DNA of 64,000 nucleotides. It comes from JBBDSV01 sp040904785. Its GTDB lineage: Bacteria; Actinomycetota; Nitriliruptoria; Nitriliruptorales; Nitriliruptoraceae. Location of the stretch: NCBI GenBank assembly GCA_040904785.1, contig JBBDSV010000097.1, positions 1 to 64,000 on the forward strand, given 5' to 3'. The notes under the pieces were generated by a model, which was not told the DNA's origin, made no database searches, and saw only the letters and a program-made list of their open reading frames with translations. Of the stretch, positions 26,388 through 35,968 are shown piece after piece (position 1 is the first letter of the stretch; every line of letters starts with the position of its first letter). The position numbers were made by a program, and so were the translations under genes.

Positions 26388-28888
26388 GGTCGATCTCCCT
26401 CAGTCGTCGTCGGTGCCGAGGCTTGGATCGTCGCGATGACCCGCTCAAGTGCAGACGCCGTGCCGTCGAAGGCGACCGGATCGATCCGTGCGCGTGCGAG
26501 TGCGGCCGCGATCAGGACGCGATCTTCCTCGAGTGTCGGCAGCCGCGGCGGATCCACACCCGGGCTCGACGCTGCACGTGTCGCCACGAGCACCGCAGCG
26601 CTCGGTAGATCGACGACCGCGCGCCCGGCGATGGTGGCCGCGAGCTCGTCGATCGTCGGCGCCGCGCCATCGCCGAGGACGACGACCTGGGCGATCGGCG
26701 CGGTGCCGTCCGCCAGCCCGGCGCCGGGTATGACCGTGCCGACATCGGTGACTTCGGCACCCCAGCGCCACGCGGCTGTTGCCAACTGATCGAGCACGAC
26801 CGCCGCGCGGCGCCACCGACGCGCGAAGCGAGACAAGCCCGCCAGCGTCTGCACGGTCACGTCACGTCCGTCGGTAGCCACGTCTGCAGCCAGCGAGTGA
26901 CGGACCTGGTCCCGAACGACCATCAGCGGGCAGGCCGCGGCGACACCGTCTGGCGTGAGCGCGACCCAGTCGTCGCCGACGAGCGTCGCACCGTGCCGCA
27001 GCAGTTCGACGACCACCCGGGTCTTGCCCACGGCCGAAGGCGCGACGAGCGCGATGCGACGCCCGTCATACTCGACGACCGTCAACCGCGCGAGTGTGCC
27101 GCCGTGCGCGAAGAGCAGTGTGCGCATCAGCGGGAGCTGAACCCAGGTTTGGAACACGTGCACGTCGAGTCGGGGATCGAGTTCGACGTCAACCTGATCC
27201 TGACCGTCGAATGTCATGCGTGCCGCGTGCCCGGCGTGGTCTACGGCGAGTATCGCACCGTGGTCGACGCGCAATGGGTGGCCGTGCACGCGCAACCCCG
27301 TCACGTCGACTCCGGTGCGCCAGTGCACCGTCAGTGACGCATCCGTGTCGGCGGTCACCCGGGGAAGATAGTCGAACGCGCGGACGACGAGCGACCGAGC
27401 CAGGTCCGGTTCGGCTTCGACGGCGACCGCCACCGGTCCCGCCTGACGCATCCCGTTGACCGCCACGGTCGCGCCCGGATCGTGCGCAACGTCCCAGGCG
27501 TCGTGGAGCAGGCGACGAACCGGCATCGTGGTGCTGACGACCGCGGCGACGGCCACTCCGGCGACGACTTCGACGATGAGACCGCCCGGGGTGATCCACG
27601 CGACGACCCCGACGCCGAGGGCGACGACAACCGCGAGTCCGAGACCGGTCGGCAATGGCGGTCGCTGAGCACGGGTGGCGGTGGCCATGACGGTGAAGTA
27701 GGCAAGGTCGGCGACGAGCGTCGCCGCGACCGCACCCCAGAGCCCGAAGGGCGGTACGAGCGACAGCGCGAGCGTGACCTTGACCGCGGCGACGATGCCG
27801 ACGACGCCGACGCGCCGCCACTGTCGGTCGACGGCGTAGAGCGCGACACCGCCGAGGTTTGCCATCGATCGCAACGGCACCGCGAAGGCGAGTGCGATCA
27901 GCACCGGCGTTCCGGCGCGGAACTCTGCGCCGAAAACCTCGGGAAGCAGGTCGGGACCGACCGCGACCAAGCCGGCGAGCGCGGTGACGGCGACGAGCGT
28001 CTGCATCCGCCACACGGTGCCGTACGCGCCACGCAACTGCCGAGCGGAGGTGTCCCACGCGCGGGCGAACGCGGGATACGCGGCACGGCCGATCTCGCTG
28101 AGCGCGTCGGTGGACGTGGCCACGACGATTGCCGCCGCGCTGTAGATCCCGACCTGCTCGGTGGCGACGAACAGCCCGAGGATGACGACGTCCGCGCGCT
28201 GCAGTGCGAGCTGCAACGCGCGCACGCTCGCCATCGGCGCCGATGTCCGCAACACGGCCACCCAACGGAGGTCACCCGCGGCGCGCGGAAGCGGTGGCAG
28301 CCGACGGTGAACGACCGCGGCGACGATCAGATTGACGACGCGGCCGACCGACATCGCGCCGAGCACGCTGGCGACGCCGCCGCCGGCAGACAGCACCCAC
28401 GTGGCGAGTGCGAGGGTCACAATGCCGTCGAGCGCCTCGGTCAGCGCTTCGAGTTCCATGCGTTCCCGAGCGCTGAAGGTCGCGTTCATGATCTGCACCG
28501 GTCCGGTGAGTGCGACGAACGGCGCGGCGGCGATGACGGCCAGCACGGTCGAGCGTTCCGCGGCGACGAGTGCGACGCCACCGACGAACAACCCGGCGGC
28601 GAGCAGCCCCACCGTCGCGGTGAGCGGGATCGCGATGCGCAGGTCAACGCGCGGTCGGGCCCGGCTGAGCTCGCGAATCAGCAGCGTGTCGACGCCGGCG
28701 GGCGCGAGGTAGGCGACGATGCCTGCGACCATCCACACGACGGCGAACGTGCCGAATGCCTCCGCGCCGAGCGCGCGGGCGACGACGACCGCGACCAGCG
28801 CCTTGGCACCCTGTCCGGCGACGAAGCTCACGAGGCGATTGCCGGAGTTGCGCACGACTCGACGCGGCGAGAAGTCGAGTGCGCTCAT
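26384..28888 (-). CDS. Polysaccharide flippase (Wzx/MATE type) fused to an HprK-like P-loop domain
   Basis: 834 residues. Residues 1-460 are an oligosaccharide flippase with 12-14 membrane segments (SFVAGQGAKALVAVVVARAL, APAGVDTLLIRELSRA, ALQRADVVILGLFVATEQVG, GIYSAAAIVVATSTD, AYPAFARAWD). Residues about 480-834 are soluble. There a P-loop APSAVGKT at 616-623, preceded by VVEYDGRRIALV, and LVGDDWVAL at 636-644 match the nucleotide-binding and capture-loop region of HPr kinase/phosphorylase-like proteins; the first Gly of the classical GxxxxGKT is Ala. The beta-rich stretch before it (TVHWRTGVDVTGLRVHG) also fits this family. Frame is continuous and free of gaps, so the fusion is real in this assembly. 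What the kinase-like part acts on is unknown. Confidence 0.8.
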   Translation of the reverse strand: MSALDFSPRRVVRNSGNRLVSFVAGQGAKALVAVVVARALGAEAFGTFAVVWMVAGIVAYLAPAGVDTLLIRELSRARPRVDLRIAIPLTATVGLLAAGLFVGGVALVAAERSTVLAVIAAAPFVALTGPVQIMNATFSARERMELEALTEALDGIVTLALATWVLSAGGGVASVLGAMSVGRVVNLIVAAVVHRRLPPLPRAAGDLRWVAVLRTSAPMASVRALQLALQRADVVILGLFVATEQVGIYSAAAIVVATSTDALSEIGRAAYPAFARAWDTSARQLRGAYGTVWRMQTLVAVTALAGLVAVGPDLLPEVFGAEFRAGTPVLIALAFAVPLRSMANLGGVALYAVDRQWRRVGVVGIVAAVKVTLALSLVPPFGLWGAVAATLVADLAYFTVMATATRAQRPPLPTGLGLAVVVALGVGVVAWITPGGLIVEVVAGVAVAAVVSTTMPVRRLLHDAWDVAHDPGATVAVNGMRQAGPVAVAVEAEPDLARSLVVRAFDYLPRVTADTDASLTVHWRTGVDVTGLRVHGHPLRVDHGAILAVDHAGHAARMTFDGQDQVDVELDPRLDVHVFQTWVQLPLMRTLLFAHGGTLARLTVVEYDGRRIALVAPSAVGKTRVVVELLRHGATLVGDDWVALTPDGVAAACPLMVVRDQVRHSLAADVATDGRDVTVQTLAGLSRFARRWRRAAVVLDQLATAAWRWGAEVTDVGTVIPGAGLADGTAPIAQVVVLGDGAAPTIDELAATIAGRAVVDLPSAAVLVATRAASSPGVDPPRLPTLEEDRVLIAAALARARIDPVAFDGTASALERVIATIQASAPTTTEGDRP

Positions 28889-31089
28889 GCGTCGTCCTCG
28901 AACACACCGGCACTGTCGACGGTGGTGTCGGACTCGTCGAAGTCCGGCTCGGGCAGCGCTTCGATGCGCGGTTGGATCTCCCGTGGCGAGGTCGGCCCCT
29001 CATCGAAGAGTTCGTTGCGCCGCCAGGTGTAGTCCGTGAACAGCTCGGCGTCCTGCTCGATCTGCACAGCCGGATTGCGTGCGACGCGATAGACGCGGAC
29101 GTGTTCGCCCTCGAGGTAGAGGGTGGTGTCGGGATTCGTCCGCCGACGCATCTCGGCCCACTCGTAGAGCACCGTCTGGATGCGGCCGCGCTTCTCGGGC
29201 ACGAAGTAGTACTCCTCGGTGGCCGAATCCGGTTCGAGCACACGAACGGGATACGGGTCCATCTCGACGAAGACGAACGTGTCCGGCGTTGGGACGGGAA
29301 CGATTTCCTCGTGCGGAACCTCGTCGATGTCGCGGGCGAACACCCACTGCTCGATGCTGAACCCATGGCCGGCGAGCACCTGACGAACCGACGTCGGGCC
29401 GACGATCGTGTAGGTGCCCGCATCGAACTCCTCGCGGATCTCGCGAACGAACCGCACCATCTCGTCGTATTCGATCTGCTGCCGCTCGTAAGTCAGTCCT
29501 GACGCGACCGACGGCGAGGCAACGAGCAGGGTGAAGCCGCCGAGCGCGAGGAGGCCGACCAACGCGAGCGTCGCGACGCGCACGTACGACACGCGCCGGG
29601 CGACGAGAATGCCGAGGCCACCGAGTCCCGCACCGAATGCCAGTGCGAGGGTCGGACCCATGAGTGTCGCGAGCCGCACGACGTAGAACGATTCGACGCG
29701 GTAGGCGATCCCCGTAACGTCGTAGAGTCCGACCGTGAGTGCACCCACCGCGCTCAACCCGAGCAGTTGTGCCCCGTGGATGCGCGTCGCCGGGCGCACG
29801 ATCAGCACGACGGCGGCGACGACCCCGACCGCGACGGCGACGATGGCGTACTCGCTCAGCCAGTTGTGGCCGAGCCACACAAGATCGCCGAAATCCTCGA
29901 GCAGTTCGGCCGTCTGTGTCGAACGATCGGAGATGCCCGACAGGTCGCCGAATGCGTCGCTGGCGCCGTAGCCGAGGTAGGCACTGACCCCGAGCAGTTC
30001 GGCGACGGGGACGACGGCGATGCCGATGCCGACGCCGCTGACCGTCGCAATGCCGGCGCCGAACAGTTGCGCGAACCGGCGGGTGACCAGCGCCGCCGTT
30101 GTGGCACTCACACCGACGATAATCCCGAGCCACCCGGCCGAGATCGGGTGGCACATCGCCACGACGAAACCGGCCGCCGCCAGGGAAAGAACATTGCCGT
30201 TGAGTGCGATCCCGCCACCGGCCATCTGCAGCAACCGGCCCCCGCCGCGTTCGGTGACGGCGAGCACGGCGAAGACGACCGCACAGAAGGCGATCGCGAG
30301 CCCGAACTCCTGGGGAAGGAGCCCGATGTTGCGCTCCCACGGCACGCGCAGTTCCGGCATCGCGCCGAAGAGCCCGATCATTCCGGCGGCGAAGAACGCC
30401 GCACCAGGATTGCGGGTGAGCCGGACGACGGCGTAGTAGATGGCGAGCACGACAAACGTGCCCACCATCGGGCCGGAGAACCGGGCGATGTCGAGGAAAT
30501 CGGTAAACGGCGCGAAGACGCTGATCAGCGCGACGAGCGCAGCTAGACCCTGCGGATAGACCCCGTCCCCCCACACGATGCCCTGGGTGAAGTCGTTGGC
30601 CCAGGCCATGTGGACGTACGTGTCCGGCGGGCTGAGTGCCAGCGACGCGAACGCCTCGTGGGCGCGCAAGGCGTAGGTTGCGACGAACAGCAGCACGACC
30701 GGAACGACGAGCAGCGCGATGCGGATACGGTCGCGCATTGGCGTGCGGACACGGTTGTCGAGTTCGTCGTCCTCGCCCCGCGAATACAGCCGCTGCAGCA
30801 GTCCGCCGAACCCGCCGAGCTGCTTCTTGTAGCGGGTCTGCCAGGCGATCACGAAAATGCAGACGAACAGCGAGACGCGGCTGTAGATCCCGATGCCGGC
30901 GAGCACGTGCATCAGCACGATGACGATCGCGCACCACCGGACGAGGTTCGCGATCCAGGCGTCGAGCAGACTGCGCGTTCCCGCCGGGTACGGCAGCACA
31001 ACCATCGGCAGCACCCCGAATGCCAGCGTCATGCCCAGCGCGACCCGCAGGAACGCCGTGACATCGGTGATCGACGCGTCGAAGGTCAC
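28885..31089 (-). CDS. Large membrane protein, GT-C-like, paralogue of the protein at 32-34 kb
   Basis: 734 residues with GTG 31089, chosen because GTGA overlaps the upstream stop as at the neighbouring junctions; GTG 31116 is an alternative. Some twelve or more membrane segments, an N-terminal basic loop after segments 3-4, then SPPDTYVHMAWANDFTQG, GVYPQGLAALVALISV and ELRVPWERNIGLLPQEFG, which recur in the paralogue. The C-terminal ~200 residues are soluble (TYTIVGPTSVRQVLAG, EEYYFVPEKRGRIQTV). The overall plan, extracytoplasmic loop after TM1-2 and a large C-terminal soluble domain, resembles GT-C glycosyltransferases. No defined family was recognised, so the reaction is not claimed. Confidence 0.75.
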   Translation of the reverse strand: MTFDASITDVTAFLRVALGMTLAFGVLPMVVLPYPAGTRSLLDAWIANLVRWCAIVIVLMHVLAGIGIYSRVSLFVCIFVIAWQTRYKKQLGGFGGLLQRLYSRGEDDELDNRVRTPMRDRIRIALLVVPVVLLFVATYALRAHEAFASLALSPPDTYVHMAWANDFTQGIVWGDGVYPQGLAALVALISVFAPFTDFLDIARFSGPMVGTFVVLAIYYAVVRLTRNPGAAFFAAGMIGLFGAMPELRVPWERNIGLLPQEFGLAIAFCAVVFAVLAVTERGGGRLLQMAGGGIALNGNVLSLAAAGFVVAMCHPISAGWLGIIVGVSATTAALVTRRFAQLFGAGIATVSGVGIGIAVVPVAELLGVSAYLGYGASDAFGDLSGISDRSTQTAELLEDFGDLVWLGHNWLSEYAIVAVAVGVVAAVVLIVRPATRIHGAQLLGLSAVGALTVGLYDVTGIAYRVESFYVVRLATLMGPTLALAFGAGLGGLGILVARRVSYVRVATLALVGLLALGGFTLLVASPSVASGLTYERQQIEYDEMVRFVREIREEFDAGTYTIVGPTSVRQVLAGHGFSIEQWVFARDIDEVPHEEIVPVPTPDTFVFVEMDPYPVRVLEPDSATEEYYFVPEKRGRIQTVLYEWAEMRRRTNPDTTLYLEGEHVRVYRVARNPAVQIEQDAELFTDYTWRRNELFDEGPTSPREIQPRIEALPEPDFDESDTTVDSAGVFEDDA

Positions 31090-32030
31090 TCGGCGGCCCG
31101 CCAGTCGGGCGCCCACGCGAGATTCTGCGTGACCGCCCAGCGCAGCTGGCCATCGGGGAACGCGCCGCCGTCGGTGCGGTAGACCGCGAGGTGGCCGGTG
31201 GAGAACGCGATGAACTCGTCGTCCGGCGAGTATGTGGGATATTCGTCCATGGAGTCGCTGCCGATGACGCGTTCTTGCGTATTTGTAGCAAGGTCAAGCG
31301 TCCAAATCTGCCATACGTCGTCGTCCCGGTCGGTCGCGAAGAGAATCTCGCGGCCGTCCGACGAGAATTGTGCGTACAGGTGTTGGCCTCCCTCACCACC
31401 CTCGGTCAGCGCCCGGTCGACGTCGGCGACGAGGTCGAGGACGCGCAGCTCGTAGGCATCCCCGTCCCGGTTGCTGTAGACGATGAACCGGCCGTCGTTC
31501 GACCAGTCCGGAAACACACTGTGGCCGTCGGTGCTGCCGACCACCCGCGGTTCGCGTCCGCGGTCGACCGGCACTACGAACAGGCGCCAGTCGTAGTCGC
31601 CGTCGCGAATCGAGGCGAAGACCAACGAATCGCCATCGGGTGACCACCGCGGATAGTCATCGACGACCTCGCCGTCGGTGATCCGTGTGAGGTTCTCGCC
31701 GTCGCGGTCAACGACCCAGATGTGCGATCGGCCGTCCTCGGTGCCGAACGCGAATGCGATGCGTTGCCCATCGGGCGACCAGTTCGGCGACGTCGCATAG
31801 CCGCGCGGAAGCGGCAACCGTTCGCGCGTGGCCTCCCACAGATCATGGATAAACAGCGCTGACTGGCGCACGCCGCGCGTTTCGGCGTAGAGCAACTCGC
31901 CTGTGAGATATCCCGGTTGCAATTCTCCCTCGCGGATGCTGACGAGCCGCCGTTCACCGGTCGGTTCACACGCCACGGTGAGTGTCGCCGCGAGTAGCAG
32001 CACGATGAGTGTCCGGCCACGCAAGCGCAT
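31086..32030 (-). CDS. TolB-like beta-propeller lipoprotein
   Basis: 314 residues from ATG 32030. Lipoprotein signal with Cys21 in LLLAATLTVACEPTG. At least five PD40/TolB repeats follow: SPNWSPDGQRIAF, YPRWSPDGDSLVFAS, FPDWSNDGRFIVYS, YAQFSSDGREILFA and YPTYSPDDEFIAFS. A propeller on the outer face of the membrane is expected to bind protein or sugar. It is placed between two paralogous large membrane proteins and overlaps the second by four bases, so all three probably form one unit. No clear ribosome site precedes the start. Confidence 0.88.
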   Translation of the reverse strand: MRLRGRTLIVLLLAATLTVACEPTGERRLVSIREGELQPGYLTGELLYAETRGVRQSALFIHDLWEATRERLPLPRGYATSPNWSPDGQRIAFAFGTEDGRSHIWVVDRDGENLTRITDGEVVDDYPRWSPDGDSLVFASIRDGDYDWRLFVVPVDRGREPRVVGSTDGHSVFPDWSNDGRFIVYSNRDGDAYELRVLDLVADVDRALTEGGEGGQHLYAQFSSDGREILFATDRDDDVWQIWTLDLATNTQERVIGSDSMDEYPTYSPDDEFIAFSTGHLAVYRTDGGAFPDGQLRWAVTQNLAWAPDWRAAE

Positions 32031-32074
32031 CGCTGCCGCAGCGGACCGATGGCGCGCTCGTATTGGGCGCACCC

Positions 32075-34336
32075 TCAGCTCTCCCACGGGATCACGACCT
32101 CGGACGGCTCGGCCGGGCCCCCGGTGAACAGCACCCCGGGTTCCCAGGTGTAGTCCTTGAACTGCGGGGCGGCGGCCGACGCGACGGTGTTCGGGCGGCG
32201 CCGGATCCGGTACACGACCACGTCGTCGTCTTCGAAATGGACCGTCATGTCCGTGTGGTAGTGCCGGTAGTACTCGGCCCACGCGTACACGGTCGCCATG
32301 ATGCGGCCGCGCTTCTCGCGGTTGTAGTAATACTCCTCGGTGGGGCCGACCGGTGCCTGTTCAGGAACCGGGAAGGGGTCCTTTTCGACGAAGATGTAGA
32401 CGTCGGCCGTGGGAATCGGCAGTGTCTGGCCCAGGTCGCGCGCGAACATCAGCGACGACACGTCGGGCACGACGAACCCGGGGTCCTGCGCGTCGCGCAC
32501 GGTGACGTCCCGGGCGAACACCCACAGTTCGATGAACGTGCCCACGCCGGCGACGGCCTGGCGCTGCTGCGGCGTTCCGACGATCGTGAAGGTGAACGCA
32601 TCCTGATTGCGCATCACGTCACGCGTCACCGCGGCCATGGCCTCGTACTCGCTCGGCGCACGCTGCAACGGGCCGGTGTCGAACGTGCGACCGAATCCGG
32701 CGACAGCGACGGCGGCGAGCACGATGACGCTCGCGGCCCGCTGCAACGGATTGCGTACCGCGAACGCGGCAGCGGTGACCGCCGCGAACCCGGCACCGAG
32801 CGCGAGCGCGACCGCGATGCCGACGAGGTTGCCCATCGGTCCGAGAAGATTGAGGGGGATCTGCAGCGGGCGCACGTCGTAGAGCGCGAGCGCGACGATC
32901 CCGAAACCGGCGAGTCCGGCGAGCTGCGCGCCGATGTGCCGGGTGCGCGAGCGCGCACGCATCACCAGGGCGACGAGGAGCGCGAGGGCGACCGATCCCA
33001 TAGCGACATACGTCAGCAGGTTGTGGCCGAGCCGTTCGGTCGCCATGAGACCGACCAAGGCCTCGGTTCGGCCACCGGCGTAGCTGCGCACCGTGAACGG
33101 GTGGTCCATGCCCTGGAAGATGTCGAGACCGACCAGCAGCCCGATCGGCACGTAGACATGGGCGATCAGTCCGCCGATGAGCCCGTATACGAGCACGAAG
33201 AAGGCGTAGTCGAAGCCTCCCCGGTCGATCACTGCGGTCACGAGCGCGCCGGCGAAGGCGAACACGATGAACATGGCCAGTGGCACCGGGTGGATGATGC
33301 CGATGCCCAGCGCGGCCAGCATCGTCGTGCGCAGGTGGTCGCGGTCGCGTTCGGTGATTGCCAGGATCGCCGACGGCAGTGCGAGCAATGCGATGGCGAA
33401 GCCGAGCTCTTGGGGCAACGGGCCGGTCTGGCGGATCCACGGGGAGTGCCATTGCTGGACCGTGCCGAAGATCCCGAACGCGCCGGCGGCGAAGAGTGCG
33501 GCGCCGACGTTGGCGGTCAACCGCAACACCGCGTAGAAGATGCCGAAGACGAGGAGCATGCCGATGAGCGCGCCGGTGTAGCGCGTGATCTCGTAGAGGT
33601 CGATGCCCGGCGTCAGCTTGCCGAGGAACGCGATGAAGCCGGGCAGTCCCTGCGGGTAGATCCCGTCGGGGAACGCGCTGTTGTTCGCGAACGATTTCGC
33701 CCAGGTGAGGTAGACGTAGGCCTCGGGTGGGCTGAGCGTCTCGAACCGGAACGCCAGCCGGCCGCGTTCGACCAGCGACGCCGACAGGATCCCGACGATC
33801 GGGGCGACAAGTACGGCGAGCAGGGCGGATTGGCGCGTGAAGACACTGCGCACGAGACCGAGCAACCGGCGCCACACCCCGACGATCCAGTCGACGAACA
33901 TGCGAAAGCCGACCCGTTCGAACACGCTGAACATGTCGGTGAACTGCAGCCAGGCACGCTGCACGGCCGAATGCGACCGCTCGGGCATCTCGTCGAATTC
34001 GGAGACGTCACCGGCGAGCACGGCGTCGGTCGTGACCACACCGTCGGTGGCGACCCGCTTCCGTGACGGCAGGCGGTCCTGCTTGCGCAGCCACCCGTAG
34101 GCGCACAACAGCAGGATCGGCAGGACATGGAAGAGGCGCACCACGAGCAGCACGTGCGAGACGGCCAGGATGATCCCGGTCCAGCGGACACTGCGCACCA
34201 CCGTGGCGTCGAGCGAGGTGCGCGCCGACGGCGGCCGAGGCAGCACGATGTTGGGCAGCACGACGAACGCCAGCACCATGCCGAGGAGCACCCGGACGAG
34301 GATGACGACGGGGAGTTGCAGGAAATCCTGGATCAT
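32075..34336 (-). CDS. Large membrane protein, GT-C-like paralogue
   Basis: 753 residues from ATG 34336. Shares with the protein at 28.9-31.1 kb the N-terminal membrane pair (VRVLLGMVLAFVVLPNIVLP), SPPEAYVYLTWAKSF, DGIYPQGLPGFIAFLG, PWIRQTGPLPQELGFAIAL and a soluble tail (TEEYYYNREKRGRIMATVYA). Fourteen or so hydrophobic segments are visible. The two proteins are clearly paralogues, but too diverged for a recent duplication. A GT-C-type polymerase or a sugar transferase using a lipid-linked donor is the best guess from topology. Confidence 0.75.
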   Translation of the reverse strand: MIQDFLQLPVVILVRVLLGMVLAFVVLPNIVLPRPPSARTSLDATVVRSVRWTGIILAVSHVLLVVRLFHVLPILLLCAYGWLRKQDRLPSRKRVATDGVVTTDAVLAGDVSEFDEMPERSHSAVQRAWLQFTDMFSVFERVGFRMFVDWIVGVWRRLLGLVRSVFTRQSALLAVLVAPIVGILSASLVERGRLAFRFETLSPPEAYVYLTWAKSFANNSAFPDGIYPQGLPGFIAFLGKLTPGIDLYEITRYTGALIGMLLVFGIFYAVLRLTANVGAALFAAGAFGIFGTVQQWHSPWIRQTGPLPQELGFAIALLALPSAILAITERDRDHLRTTMLAALGIGIIHPVPLAMFIVFAFAGALVTAVIDRGGFDYAFFVLVYGLIGGLIAHVYVPIGLLVGLDIFQGMDHPFTVRSYAGGRTEALVGLMATERLGHNLLTYVAMGSVALALLVALVMRARSRTRHIGAQLAGLAGFGIVALALYDVRPLQIPLNLLGPMGNLVGIAVALALGAGFAAVTAAAFAVRNPLQRAASVIVLAAVAVAGFGRTFDTGPLQRAPSEYEAMAAVTRDVMRNQDAFTFTIVGTPQQRQAVAGVGTFIELWVFARDVTVRDAQDPGFVVPDVSSLMFARDLGQTLPIPTADVYIFVEKDPFPVPEQAPVGPTEEYYYNREKRGRIMATVYAWAEYYRHYHTDMTVHFEDDDVVVYRIRRRPNTVASAAAPQFKDYTWEPGVLFTGGPAEPSEVVIPWES

Positions 34337-34357
34337 CGGCGGGTCCGGCCCACGACG

Positions 34358-35968
34358 TCAGAACGCGGAGTAGTTGTAGTAGTCCAAGTTCGAGATGACC
34401 CGCATACACAGGATGGTCGACACGAAGGCGAACACGATCCCGCCTGCGGCGAGTCCGATGACCGCCAGATGGTACGAGAACACCCGGCTGAGCAGGTAAC
34501 CGATGACGAGGTTGGTGCCCATGGCCGGCAGCAGCGACAGCATCGCCAGTCGCGGTCGCGACAGCCAGAAGAACACTGACAGGTTGAGCAGTGAGAAGCC
34601 GATGGCGATGTAACCGACGACGCCGACGAAGAACGTGAACCGGGGGACGTCGCCGGCCATGATCTGCAATTCCGGAATCCGCGGGATCAGCGCCTGCATT
34701 CCGTGGTAGGCACCGAGCACACCGAGCGAGCCGAACAGGAAGAACCAGAACACCTGCCGGACGTAGAACCGCAGAAAGCGGGTCGCGAACGCCCGCCGAT
34801 CATGCAGCGCGAACTCGAGTTGGCTTGGCTTGATCCGCGATCCGAACTTCTGCAGCACCATCTCGAGCATGGTGAAGGCGGGCATCATCCCGATCAATGC
34901 CCAGTTCAATCCGGCCTCGTAGTCGGCGCGGAACCAGATGAACGTCTGGCGGAAATCCATCCGTCCGGTCCAGGCCAGCAGCCGATCGGCGAACAACAGC
35001 GTGAAATACAGCGAGCCGTACAGGACGAACGTACGGACACTCGACAGCAGCATCACCGGCCGGGGCAGCCGGCTGGCCATGCGCATGTTGGGATCGCGGG
35101 TCTTGAAGTGGCGGCGCAGCAGGTACTGGGCCGAGGTCAGCATCGAGAACAGTGCGCTGGTGAGCAGTCCGACCTGATGGGCGAGCACCATTTCGGTACC
35201 GACGTACTCGCGCATGACGTAGACGAGAAAGATGCCGATCGCCACCGCGACGGTGAACATGATCTCCTGATCGAGCATGTAGAGCACCGCGAGGCACAAC
35301 CACAGCACCGACAGCGTCACGAAGTACAGCACCGCCAGGTTGGCTTCGTAGGTCGAGATCACCGCGAAGACGTTGAACACCAGAACGAGGGTCAGGGCGA
35401 CCGCCGCAGTGGTGAGAATCCCGGTGAACACAAAGAACCATGACACCTTCAGGGTCATCAGATACATGCCCTGGCGCAGATACATCAGCCCACGCCGACC
35501 GATCGCCTGGGTGAACCCACCGGCGATGAAGTAGCTCATCGCCGTACCGAGACCGATGGCGGTCGCCTGTGCAGGCGTGAAGTAGTAGTACGACCACAGC
35601 GAATACAGCAGGATCACCGATGCGAAGACCATCAGGCCCATCGGCATGCCGTACGCGGAACCGCGGATGATCATCCGCAACGTCGACATCGTCTCCGGCT
35701 TGTACCGCTCTTCCTCCTCGGCGAGCCGTCGGTCCTCCTCGATGACCGCCATGCCGAGCAGGCGCTCGTCGGTCTGCTGGACGGCGAACACGGCGTCGGC
35801 GAGCGCGAACACGTCGGCAAACCCGTAGTGGTCCCGCGCCTCGTCGTCGGTGAACCCGAACGACTCGAGGGTCGCCGCGACCTCGCCCGGGCCTTGCATC
35901 CAGCCCAGGTGCTCGGTGATCTGCGTCGCGAGTTCGTCGACGGACGGCAGGACGTCGGTACTGGCCAT
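34358..35968 (-). CDS. PelG-like polysaccharide membrane protein
   Basis: 536 residues; start ATG 35968 shares one base with the PelF-like stop (TGATG). A soluble N-terminal region of about 100 residues precedes about twelve membrane segments. The C-terminal half resembles PelG, as I remember its layout: a YGSLYFTLLFADRLLAW segment, then an ALIGMMPAFTMLEMVLQKFG segment, LLNLSVFFWLSRPRLAML and the ending VISNLDYYNYSAF. PelG is the MATE-like inner-membrane component of Pel polysaccharide export and acts with PelF. Identification is supported mainly by adjacency to a PelF-type gene; the N-terminal extension is unusual. Confidence 0.7.
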   Translation of the reverse strand: MASTDVLPSVDELATQITEHLGWMQGPGEVAATLESFGFTDDEARDHYGFADVFALADAVFAVQQTDERLLGMAVIEEDRRLAEEEERYKPETMSTLRMIIRGSAYGMPMGLMVFASVILLYSLWSYYYFTPAQATAIGLGTAMSYFIAGGFTQAIGRRGLMYLRQGMYLMTLKVSWFFVFTGILTTAAVALTLVLVFNVFAVISTYEANLAVLYFVTLSVLWLCLAVLYMLDQEIMFTVAVAIGIFLVYVMREYVGTEMVLAHQVGLLTSALFSMLTSAQYLLRRHFKTRDPNMRMASRLPRPVMLLSSVRTFVLYGSLYFTLLFADRLLAWTGRMDFRQTFIWFRADYEAGLNWALIGMMPAFTMLEMVLQKFGSRIKPSQLEFALHDRRAFATRFLRFYVRQVFWFFLFGSLGVLGAYHGMQALIPRIPELQIMAGDVPRFTFFVGVVGYIAIGFSLLNLSVFFWLSRPRLAMLSLLPAMGTNLVIGYLLSRVFSYHLAVIGLAAGGIVFAFVSTILCMRVISNLDYYNYSAF

